Source of the DNA: Parus major
Taxonomy: Eukaryota; Chordata; Aves; Passeriformes; Paridae
DNA length: 64,000 nucleotides
NCBI RefSeq assembly: GCF_001522545.3
Contig: NC_031774.1
Span: forward strand, 25,739,824 to 25,803,823
Direction of reading: 5' to 3'
Below the pieces are notes generated by a model. It was given only the letters and a program-made list of their open reading frames with translations, was not told where the DNA came from and did not search any database. Shown in pieces: positions 1-10,604 of this stretch. Position 1 is the stretch's first letter; every line of letters starts with the position of its first letter. Both the position numbers and the translations under genes were made by a program.

Positions 1-812
1 AAACCATTAATAATCTAATATTCTAACCTGTTGGAAAAGTTTCTTGACAAAAAATACTGGGAAAGGTAAGTGCCTGGACAAACAAACAACAAGCCACTCT
101 GCAATGGCCAGATGTAAAGGTGCTTTGAAAAACATTAGTTTTCATGTCTAGAAAACCCCAAGTACTTCCTAAAAAATATTTAACATTAAGCTCCCATGTG
201 GCAAAAAGATAAAAAATTATGAGGAGCAGTAAACCATCTCTTCTGATGATGAAAAAGGTGCCTGAACAACATGGGCAGGCTAAGAAACTCACTTGAATAC
301 AAATGAGTCACCTAATAAACCAGAGCATATGAACAGAGAACTGCTACACCTTACAGAACCATTTTAGGGCTTGAATCTACCACAACTGCTTTAGGACTCC
401 TTGGGTCAATAAAGAGAAACAAAAGTGTAAAAACCCAGTGACAGAGGGAAACCACAGTGAGCTAGCACACTGGCATTGCATGGAAAGAAAATGGCTTTTA
501 TATTTCATATTCAAAAAAGAACAGTCAAAGTTAGTATAGGACAAAAATGCTTTGAAGTCTTGTATGAAAAGTTCTGTATCAAAAGCTACAATCACAAAAG
601 GCACAGGAAAATATCTTGTGAAGCAGAGTAAGAAAAAATAATTAAAAACTGTTGCCTTAAGCAAATGCAGTAGGTACTAATTTTAAAAAGCAATAGTATC
701 CAAGAAATTTTCATCTAACGCAAAATAACAAACCTAGTCCATACAGCAACATAAAAAGGAATCCTTATTACAAACAGTAAGGACATCTGTGCAGCTGTAT
801 TCCTCCCCTTAC

Positions 813-3800
813 CTGGAGATCACAAGTGAAGAGAGATGCACCTTTTGCCTTTGAAATTGTGGTGATTTGTTGAAATGTCAACAGGTCATGGACGTAAATG
901 TTATTTTCTGTTTTAAACAAAATTCCAATTATTACTTAATATTTCATACATGTAGAATCATTGCTAATTCAAACAAGTTACCGTATTTTATGTTTATATA
1001 AAAAGAACTGGTGAAACTAAATACTGCAAGTAAGGAAAAGAAGTGTTTTCCCAAAAGTTAAAAAATGCTAAGGCACATACAAATACAATGAATGCAGAAA
1101 AGAAGACTAACATCAGCCTTGGTAAAAACCATAGGAAGGTACTGAGAACAAGTGCTAAGCAAGCAGAGGAAGGCAAATTGGAAGGAACAGCAAGAAGGCC
1201 ACAACAGAGCAAGTTCAAGACGGAAGATTGCATAAACAAAGATCATTTTGAACTGGCTCCTGAAATTAGTGGAAAGTGAACAGTGAAGATGCAGGGTATT
1301 CTGGTCAAGTTTTTGTATGCATGAGGACACAAGCAGCAGAAATCTACACATGCTGGAGCTGGAAGAGCCAGGATTTGGAGATCATAAAGAAGGAAGTAGT
1401 AACATAAGCAAAAAACAACATTAGAAGATCACGAGTAAAAGAAAATTAGCCAGAGCCAAGCAAACTTAAAACTGCCACAAGGCAGTAAAAGATCACATCT
1501 GCATATAAAGTGAGTTTGCTACCACCAGTAAGCTTGGTACATCAAGCAGATTTGGTCAGAAGTTTTAGTCCCTATTGTACAGTGTACACACATACACATG
1601 CATGCACATAGTGTACATACAGATGCCAATACAAAACAATTATGTTTTACACAGACACTTGAGAGCATGCCTGTACTTCTTCAGTCCTAATCACAAATCA
1701 GCATTAATGCCTTGTTCTCCAAGCTGGCAAAGCTCTTTCTCAATCTATACTGCTTAATGCTTCCTCTGCAAAATGCAAAGCTAAGTTCTACACAGTGATT
1801 TCTCAATAACCAGACTACTATACAGGTGTGTGGAAAGAATACCACATTCAGACATAAAAAAGAGCTCATTAAATCTTAAAACAATTTTCTTCACTTACCT
1901 AGTAGACTGACCAAAATCTTAAATTGAGAAACAACGTGAATCTGAAAGGGAGAATGCTGTTAGCGACTCCCTTCATAAAGTAAAACTCCAATTGATTGTA
2001 GATTCTCTAAGAAAATCTCAAAATAATGAGAACAGCAAGGCAGTTTTCCACCTTCCTTTAGCTATTGCAACTCTTTTCAGTTACACTCACTTTTCACAAG
2101 CTGGCACATAGCACTTGCAACCCAAGCTGCTAGAAAAAGCTGTAACATTGGCATACATTAGCTGTAGCATCCTGAAAGAGGATCCATAATCTTTAAGGTG
2201 TTTTTCCTGGAATCAATGTAACCACTGAGCACAAATTCTCAAAAAAAAAGCAGCAAGACTGGCAAGTACTTCTACACTTCAAGTGGCATTACATTCCCAT
2301 TCCTTTAGGATATCAGATGATATCATGATGATATATGATATATGATGAGAGTCAAACAATACATTACAGTCTGTTGATGTATTACCATCAGTTTTACAAA
2401 TATGCTCAGTCAGAACAACAGAATACCTACTGCTAACAAAAGCCAGAAGTAAACCTGCAAGTTCCAATTCTTTGGTTTCTGATTTAGCAACCATCAAATC
2501 AAGCTTATTCCTGTTATGGGAGGAGTGGGAAAAAAACATCTGGCTGTTACACCTCTAAGAAAATCTATAACTTTGGGAAATTTTTTTGTTAAGCACAGCA
2601 CAGACTGCAGATGTATATTTGGTATTTCATTTATTGGCTGAAAATTGTCCCCACATCAAGAAAATGATATTTCCTACCTGTTGAATCTTCTTTGAGAAGT
2701 TCTTATTTGATTTCTCTAGTGTCACTTCAAACCTATTGCAACCTGCCAAAAAGATTGAAGAGGGTATGTAAACTGAGGTTGCTCATGACTGTGAATATCT
2801 TACACTAAGTAAATTACAAGTAATTATGAAAGTAAACTTGGCCACTGGAAGAATGACACTTTAATGTATCTGTGCTAACTTTTAGATCACAGCTAAATGC
2901 ATCAGAGGATCTTCTACACGGTCAGGTGAAAATGTAAATTACACCTCTTGTGCCCAGCTGAGGGCCTCAACAGTAGTTACATTTCTGCTTTGCCCAAGTT
3001 TTACATTACAAGCATTGTATTTAAGTAATTTGAAACCCAGAGATACAAAGACACCCATAAAGACTTTATACACACTAATCAAATATCACCGACTTAAATT
3101 GCTAGGGTGCACATCACTGCAAAATAGACAAGGAATAAACACTACACCACAAAAGTTGAAAAGGAGTTTTAGGGAGAAAGACTTACAGACACTTTCTGAT
3201 GACATAACCTCTCCTGGCATTGATGCAAAAAAGGGGGGAGAAATTTACCATGTGAGATAAGACACTAGCAACTCAAGACTAGCATTTTCCCATTGTACAG
3301 ACAACCTACAAGTTCCACAAAAATCAAGCTGAATTCAAATTAATATCTTGCCAAGAGCTGGATGAGCTTGGAAACTTACATTTTGTGTTTACTTTCTTGT
3401 GCCATCCTATCAAGTATTACTGGTTTCAATAACATCAGTTTCTACATAATAACAGGTAAAGTGAAATACAAACTTCTTTAGTGAAAATTGATTTTAACTA
3501 ATCCAAAAATAGAATAGCTGTATTTGTGCCATTCCTAGAATAGAGTATGAGCACTTAGGACAGTGAAAGAGGCAGGGAAGGAGTAAATACCTGACAAAAG
3601 TAGTTAGTATTTATCCCTCTTTCCTAACCATGATGCTCATGGACCCACTGAATGTATTTGTTGTCTCACTAATCCAGTCATTAAAAGATGACACACATCA
3701 GAACTCTGGCAACTCGCACACTGTGCTGTTTTTACACATATTTGTATACAGTATTCATTAAAATTAGTCCCTTCCTATAAATTTAAGCACAGAGAAACCT

Positions 3801-4012
3801 GAAATAAAACATACTTTACATACATGACATTCTATATAGGAAAAAAATCAACAATCATACTTGTATTAAAATGACTACAGCCTCTAAAAGTGCAGGAAAT
3901 AAAAATAACAATCAGCTTTTTTGTGCCATTCTTAAAATCAACTTACCTACATCCTTCTTGATCCTGTAGAGCAGAAGATGCCCTTGTTTGGTACCAACAA
4001 GGAGCCATTCCT
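813..4012 (-). CDS. VPS39: VPS39, HOPS complex subunit, partial (coding exons 2-5)
   Basis: Four exons are visible on the minus strand: 3947-4012, 2678-2742, 1899-1941 and 813-907. All have AG acceptors and GT donors, and the phases join without a break. They read EWLLVGTKQGHLLLYRIKKDV, then CNRFEVTLEKSNKNFSKKIQ, IHVVSQFKILVSLL and NNIYVHDLLTFQQITTISKA followed by KGASLFTCDLQ. This is the N-terminal citron-homology (CNH) beta-propeller region of VPS39/VAM6, roughly residues 25-112 of about 875. VPS39 is a subunit of the HOPS tether, which binds RAB7 and acts in late endosome/autophagosome-lysosome fusion. The exon 2 to exon 3 junction gives KDV-G-CNRF, matching the shorter known splice form. 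Exon 1 (with the start codon) is not seen and probably lies in the gap at 5585-6334. The next exon, expected to read HTETGEE..., is not found in 1-812, so the gene continues left of the window. Exon numbers assume one coding exon upstream. Confidence 0.93.
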
Positions 4013-4065
4013 CTACAAAGACAGGAGAAAAGGAATCTATTTAGTTCAACAACTACTATCCTTCA

Positions 4066-4160
4066 GAGCTGTGCTGGTTTTGGCTGGGGTAGAGTTAATT
4101 TTCTTCACAGGGCCTATTATAGGGCTATATTACATTTATCAGAACACTTGGAAGCTTGCT
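4066..4160 (+). repeat. ERVL-like LTR fragment
   Basis: Starting near 4069 the sequence tgtgctggttttggctgggg, followed by tagagttaattttcttcaca, matches from memory the 5' end of ERVL-type LTRs widespread in bird genomes. The similarity fades after about 4120. No coding part of a provirus is present. It lies in VPS39 intron 1, about 57 bases upstream of the exon 2 acceptor and antisense to the gene. The family assignment is from memory and was not tested against a repeat library. Confidence 0.5.
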
Positions 4161-5507
4161 CCAAACACCAAAAAGGACTTTCTGTAATGACTACACAGGT
4201 CTCCTACCATCTCTCCAGTGGAAGTGCACAGAAGTAGCTTTAATTCTCAGGAGAGGACAACCAAAGATCAGGCAGTAAAACAGAGTAAAAAAGCCAGGCC
4301 ATCACATTCCATCAGCTCATAGAAAAGTAAAGAAGCAAACCATTGCATCTTGTGTGCAATCTAAAGAGGCAATAAACTATTCTTCAGACATTATTATCCC
4401 TCAGAGAGGAACAGCGCTAGATAATGGGAAGTCCTGTCAGAAAGAAGAACAAGGAGTTTATGTGGGTTTGATTGTTAGTTTTTTTAAGACAGGTTTTTAA
4501 AATGTCTCTCTGAAATAGTCAGCTGTGTTTGGAAGGACAGTGGCAGCTTTGCTTAGGTGACATTTTGATTGGCTGGACAACCAAGAATCATTCCAGATTT
4601 ATGGAAGAGGGCCTTTACATACAAACTCTATGGCATAGTTTCAGACTCTTCCTCTTTACAGCATTTACACAAAACAAAAAGCATGGAGTCTTATCAGGCT
4701 CATGAAATACAACTGAATTTTTTTCCCTCACTGACTATCATATAGGAACGCAGCATACGTGAATATTTCCTGCTACATCTAATAATTCCCCATGACCAAT
4801 GAAATTTGCATTTCAATAAAATCTTATTTCCTGCAAGACCTTTCTCCTACTACTTGGTAGAAACATTGCAGACACATCTTTCTTATAAAAACCATACTGC
4901 TGTAAGTCTGTATGTTTAGGCTTTTTTTCCTAGGCCAGCAAAATAAATGCTTTCAAAGATGGAAAAGGATAAAAGCTGCAATGCAGGAATAAACTACCTC
5001 CACATCCTCTCCAGTACATAACTCCATCATAAACAATCCATGTGTAACAGAAGCATTACCATTCAGGATATAATTCTTAAAACAATTAATCGGGGTCACA
5101 ATTCCATAGTGTGTGTAGCTTTGTAGACTGCGGGTTTTGCATGACGGTAGTACATCTGACGGCACCTGCTCACAGCTTTGAAAAGCCTTATCAAGCCTAA
5201 TCATTAGGACAGCTGGTGCAGTCACCTGACCAAAATACTGACTCTCAAGTATGCCCAAAATTACAACCCACAGTTATATATCACTAACACGTGCAAACAC
5301 ATTCGAAATTTAAGATTTCAACACACCACCGGCCCTCCAAATTAAGTTTAAGTCAAAACATTAAGGAATGCTTTTTGAGCAAGAAAGTCGGCAGCCCTGG
5401 GAGCCCTGACAGCGTCCCCTCAGCCGGGCTGCGGCCAGGCCAGGGCGGGGAAGGGCAGGACAGCGGGGCCCGCACCCCCAGAGCGGAGCTCGGCATCGCT
5501 GGGACCC

Positions 5508-5584
5508 GGGCCACGGGGGGAGGCTCCCGGGCCACGGGGGGAGGCTCCCGGGCCACGGGGGGAGGCTCCCGGGCCACGGGGGGA
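5508..5584. repeat. 21-bp GC-rich tandem repeat truncated by the assembly gap
   Basis: Three perfect copies of a 21-bp unit (gggccacggggggaggctcc plus c) are followed by a 14-base partial copy that runs directly into the N run at 5585. The copies are identical, which suggests a young or actively homogenised minisatellite. The unit length is a multiple of three, so every frame stays open, but no VPS39 protein segment resembles the translation. It is probably promoter or intron 1 sequence. Confidence 0.9.
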
Positions 5585-6334
5585 NNNNNNNNNNNNNNNN
5601 NNNNNNNNNNNNNNNNNNNNNNNNNNNNNNNNNNNNNNNNNNNNNNNNNNNNNNNNNNNNNNNNNNNNNNNNNNNNNNNNNNNNNNNNNNNNNNNNNNNN
5701 NNNNNNNNNNNNNNNNNNNNNNNNNNNNNNNNNNNNNNNNNNNNNNNNNNNNNNNNNNNNNNNNNNNNNNNNNNNNNNNNNNNNNNNNNNNNNNNNNNNN
5801 NNNNNNNNNNNNNNNNNNNNNNNNNNNNNNNNNNNNNNNNNNNNNNNNNNNNNNNNNNNNNNNNNNNNNNNNNNNNNNNNNNNNNNNNNNNNNNNNNNNN
5901 NNNNNNNNNNNNNNNNNNNNNNNNNNNNNNNNNNNNNNNNNNNNNNNNNNNNNNNNNNNNNNNNNNNNNNNNNNNNNNNNNNNNNNNNNNNNNNNNNNNN
6001 NNNNNNNNNNNNNNNNNNNNNNNNNNNNNNNNNNNNNNNNNNNNNNNNNNNNNNNNNNNNNNNNNNNNNNNNNNNNNNNNNNNNNNNNNNNNNNNNNNNN
6101 NNNNNNNNNNNNNNNNNNNNNNNNNNNNNNNNNNNNNNNNNNNNNNNNNNNNNNNNNNNNNNNNNNNNNNNNNNNNNNNNNNNNNNNNNNNNNNNNNNNN
6201 NNNNNNNNNNNNNNNNNNNNNNNNNNNNNNNNNNNNNNNNNNNNNNNNNNNNNNNNNNNNNNNNNNNNNNNNNNNNNNNNNNNNNNNNNNNNNNNNNNNN
6301 NNNNNNNNNNNNNNNNNNNNNNNNNNNNNNNNNN
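5585..6334. other. Assembly gap (750 N)
   Basis: Unresolved bases from 5585 to 6334. The gap is bounded on the left by the 21-bp repeat array and on the right by CpG-rich sequence, so a collapsed or unsequenced GC-rich repeat is the likely cause. The true length is unknown. Confidence 0.99.
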
Positions 6335-6560
6335 GCACCGCCCCGCGGACTTCCCTAAGGCTCTGGCACTGTCCGGCCGCGTTCCACCGGGAATCCTGTC
6401 CCACCCCCACAAACGGGGCTCCGCGCTGGCATCAAACAGCTCGGCCCGGGATTCGGGAGCGATGGGAAAGGTGGGTCGGCCCGGCACCGAGGGGACCCTG
6501 ACATAACCCTGGAGCATCTTCATACACCCCGGAAAGGGGACAGGCTGTAGGAAACTCGTC

Positions 6561-8370
6561 TTCCCAAAACGTCGCTACAGGAGGTGTCCGGTTGCCATTG
6601 GCTACCATAAAACAGAGAAAGCAGGAAAGGCACCCGGGATGCAACGCCAAAGTTGATCTGCATAACCTGCGACCACCAGATGCGAACAGCGAGCCGTATC
6701 TTGCAAGCAAATGTATACTTTCTGAGGACATAAGTTTTACTTTAATGAGCTTATCCTATGAATTTGGCCAGTGAATTTCAATCTCCAGGACAACTTTCTT
6801 GTTAGTTTGTCCCTTCCAGAATCAGCCACGGTTGCATTTATGTTTGTCATGGTGGTGCAACATTCACAATCCCTGACCTAGAAACTAACTAAACAAAACT
6901 CAAAAAGCACATGGTACAAAATTCTTCAAGCATTTTTACCAACAGAGACCACTTTGAAAAAACAGGGACTGAGGATGCTCTGTGCTGGAAGATCAAAGCA
7001 CAGGAATGGAAGAACAAGCATGGTATTCTTGCATCCAACTTCTTTCCTGCTCAGGAATGAACATTTTGTGCTAAAGCACAAAACTGTGAAGTCAGCTTCC
7101 CCTTCACAGATAGCAAAACTGTGAATTACCAAAGGCATTATGGCTCAGGCACATAGCTAGTCTTTTTAACCAAGGATCCCTACAAAAGGAAAAGGGGCAT
7201 GGCACTGATTTAGTGAAAAGAAATGTTTCAGTAACAATGGGTAATAATGACTTCACATGGTTGTAGTCCAGAGAGCAAATGATTTGTGAAGCATTACCCT
7301 CTTCAGAGTTTAAGACATAGCATACAACATAAAATGCCATATAAAGCGAACATGAAGATAAATAAAGCCCACAAACTCACATACCCCTACAGCTGCAGAG
7401 TAAGATAAACATAACCTTCCCTAGGTCTTATGATCCTGACTCACTCTGTACCTATCAAGCCTCTTGCATTTCTTTACCAGGGCATGTGATCTCTTACTCA
7501 GTCCCTCCTTTGGAGTTCCTAACAGGGACATCTTGTCACCCTAATAAAAAGCTGGTCAACACCATTTTCTTCAGTTTGTTTCCAGTTTTCTGTACAATAT
7601 GCAGATATATGCTACAATACCAACAGCTACTTCTCACAAATAAACAAATCCATACATACATTCAGGCACAAGAACTCTAAAATATTCCTGTCAGACATTT
7701 ACTTCTTCTGCAAGTAGAACAAAGGGCTTCTTGAAGAACTCCTGCAGATCCCAGACCTGAAAGTGGATCTTTTCTCCCTCTAGCTCACCAAGTCTTCAGA
7801 ACAGTTGGCATGGGTTTTTTTTTAAAGAAGGGGTATAAGTTTGAATTGTTTTCCCCGACTACATAATTAGAGGTAACAATCTGCAGGGTTCCTGGTTTCA
7901 AGCATTCAAGCAAGCTAGCTTGCTGAAGCTTTCCTGAGTCATGGAGCCAGTATGTCTTTAGGATCAGGTGTCAGAAGAGGCAAAGATGCCTCAGTAGAAC
8001 CAACATACCTGAACAAACATGCTACTGAGGGCGAAGCCACCTTGCTGCAACCTGCAAACACCCCCCTTGCTCCTCACACACATCTCCTCCACTACCATCT
8101 CTCCTGCAATGACAGCGCCATAGCCCACACAGCTCTGTGGGAGCTGGGCTCACACAGCTTCTCCCAAAGACTGCAGACAAGTCCCAACACACGCTTGCTG
8201 AAGGCTAGGAAGCAGATGGTACTTTCCAACAAAAAGGAAACTCTGCTAAACAAGTGAAAAAACTAAATATTGCTAACTAAGGGATCAACAAGCTCCCTGG
8301 GAATTCAGGACAACTGTAGATACTGCTGAAGTGAGTACAAGAAAGGAAGGTTAGAAGTGGTAGAGGCTGG
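6561..8370. other. Intergenic region between VPS39 and TMEM87A
   Basis: AT-rich sequence without a recognisable exon, RNA gene or clear repeat. Short open frames here have no recognisable protein content. The left border is set by the VPS39 CpG island. The right border depends on where TMEM87A transcripts end, which is not certain. Confidence 0.55.
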
Positions 8371-10604
8371 AAGCACCACACTGCTACTATGTTTATTTCA
8401 GCTTTTAAATTATTAATTAAACTACTCATACAATTAGGGAAACTGGCTGGTTCCTTTACTTTTTTTTTTCAGAAATTTATGATTTTTCCTGTCTCCATAA
8501 GCTTTTCAAATGACAGACTTCATTTTCAATCTTAAAAAGAACTGTTGGAAAAACTGGATTATATATACCATGGACTAAAGAGCTAAAATCAGGCAGCTCT
8601 GTGAAGGTGGTAACACTTCATATGAGAGAAGAGGGAGTAAGAAACTGGAAGGACACAATGTGAGCCTTTCTACTCTTTGCCTAGCCTTTATTAAATAGTT
8701 CATACAAACTTTTGTGCTTCCAGTAGAGAACATTTTAACCTATTTGTTTCAAAAAACCCAAACAACCCAAAACAATAGAATTCCTTTAAAAATCAAAACA
8801 AAACAAAAAAAAAATAAATAGCAAGCTTTGTGTAGCTTTATTTCACAAAACTTCCTCTCCCCAAAAGGACATGGAGATAATATTTTTTTTTAATCTATAT
8901 CAATTAAGCATAGCAAATTAGAATTGTTTTCTAATTAAAGATTCTATCTGTGGCCTGACAAGGATGGCAGAAGAGCTCCAGCAACTCTTGCAGAAGCAGT
9001 GAGATGCCACAGGCACAGCTTTTTTATCTCTACCCATCTGCCCTCCCCCAACACAGTTAGCAGAAGATGCTATGTCCTTGTGTCTCAGCTACTGTACTGT
9101 AAAGTGCCATTTTTCAGCTTGAATTGCTGATAAAGAGGAGCTACAGCTAAGCTACCAGACCTTACAGTGGAATGAATGAAGTACAGGCACATGTTCACTT
9201 CTGCTGACATAGCTATGAGAAGAACCCGAAAAGCTGATGCTCTATGCTGTTCCAGCAGCAGCCACGTCTGCCACCTAGTATCCAGCTGCTGCTTGCCTCC
9301 TAATCATCAGTTTTAAAGGTTATAAACCCAAATTAGAGCTTTTGTCATACAGTCCAGGACAGGTTTCCATGAGGAAGTTATTGCAACTTCAGCTGTTGCA
9401 GCCAAGCAAAAACCAGAACATTGTCCAAAAGCTCTTTTTTCATTTCAAAAGGAGAAATAAAATGCAATTATACAGAATAGAAACCTGCAACTTTGACTGA
9501 AACACAGTGATCTCAGAGTATCTCTTGGCCACAGAGACCAGTAGGGACAGGAAAGCCCAGCTTCAAACCACTTACATGGGAAGCAATTTCAAACAGACAC
9601 TGGGAACAGAAGTATCCCAGTACTGTGGACTCCCCATAAATCCTTTTTCAAGTAAGGCAGGCAGTGCTCACACCTCTAGAAAGCAATGCCATCTTCTCAT
9701 AGAGGAGTGCCAACTTCTTGGTGGGAGATGGTATACACAAAAGGAGAAGAGCTCTGCTGAAGCATCCAGTTAATATCTGCTTAACGTGTGCAGTCAAGCA
9801 CCTGTGGAGCACTGCAGGAGTGGTTCTGGTGATGTTTGCTTTTGTTGTTTTATTTGTTGGGGTAATATTTTAAATTAACTCATGCAACACATGAAAGGTA
9901 GGGGCAAATTGTTTTTCCAGGCATCCACCACATTGCCGGCAATGAGATGTGCCACAACAGCGAGTGTTAGCTCTAGGCAGCTGGTACCTACAGGTCAATG
10001 GCGTTTATAATAGAAAATCTTTCATACACAGTGTTATGAATAAAATTGCACTTGATTTTGTTAAAAACTCATATCACTGTAACTTTTCTAAATATTTCCT
10101 TTCTGGCATCTTAATTTTCTTCATCGACAGGAGCCTCTCCCTAAAACTCTCTCATGCATATTGGACACATGACATACAACAGCTGTTGTTATCTACCAGA
10201 AAATGGGTCTGTTGTTTCTTCAGTGCTTATTTCTATCTGTCCCCACCCTCCCCCCACAAAGGTACAGGCAGTTCACCTCTAAGTGTCAATTGTAACATTG
10301 AAATATAAACTCCTCAAGCAGACATTAGGAATTTTAGTTTCACAGATTAAATATTTGAAAAGTTACAGAAGGTGCTGGAATAGTACACATGTCAATTGCT
10401 TAAAAATCCAAACTTGCAGCAACTTTAAATTCAAATTTCCAAAAGGTTTATAATGTCCTTGTGAACTTCCTCCACAGCAAGACACCCTCCATGACATTAA
10501 AGCATCAAACTTTCAAGGCTGAGATCAAGACACAAATCAGCAGGATGCACTTGCTCCACCAAGCAACTTTAAAAGAGGTGTCTCCACTTCCAAGAGCACT
10601 TCCT
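8370..10604 (-). other. TMEM87A: TMEM87A 3' UTR region with candidate poly(A) signals
   Basis: Downstream of the TMEM87A stop (10605) no further coding exon is seen. AATAAA on the minus strand occurs at 9849-9854, 8687-8692 and 8392-8397. The last is followed within about 25 bases by a GT-rich stretch (cagtgtggtgc), which makes it the best-looking cleavage site, with a 3' UTR of about 2.2 kb. The 9849 signal lacks an obvious downstream element. The choice between them cannot be settled from sequence alone. Confidence 0.4.

Larger units (their letters stand above)
5390..6560. promoter_or_regulatory. VPS39: CpG island, presumed VPS39 promoter and first exon (interrupted by gap)
   Basis: Base composition changes abruptly from AT-rich to GC- and CpG-rich at about 5390 and returns to normal near 6560. 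The position is right for the 5' end of the minus-strand VPS39 gene. Neither flank encodes the expected VPS39 start peptide, so exon 1 and the core promoter are probably hidden in the 750-base gap within the island. Long open frames through the island are composition artefacts. Confidence 0.7.

Noticed and set aside
5291..6523. 350-residue frames spanning the N gap
   Set aside because: Most of the frame is N, and the rest is CpG-island sequence and a 21-bp repeat with no protein identity.
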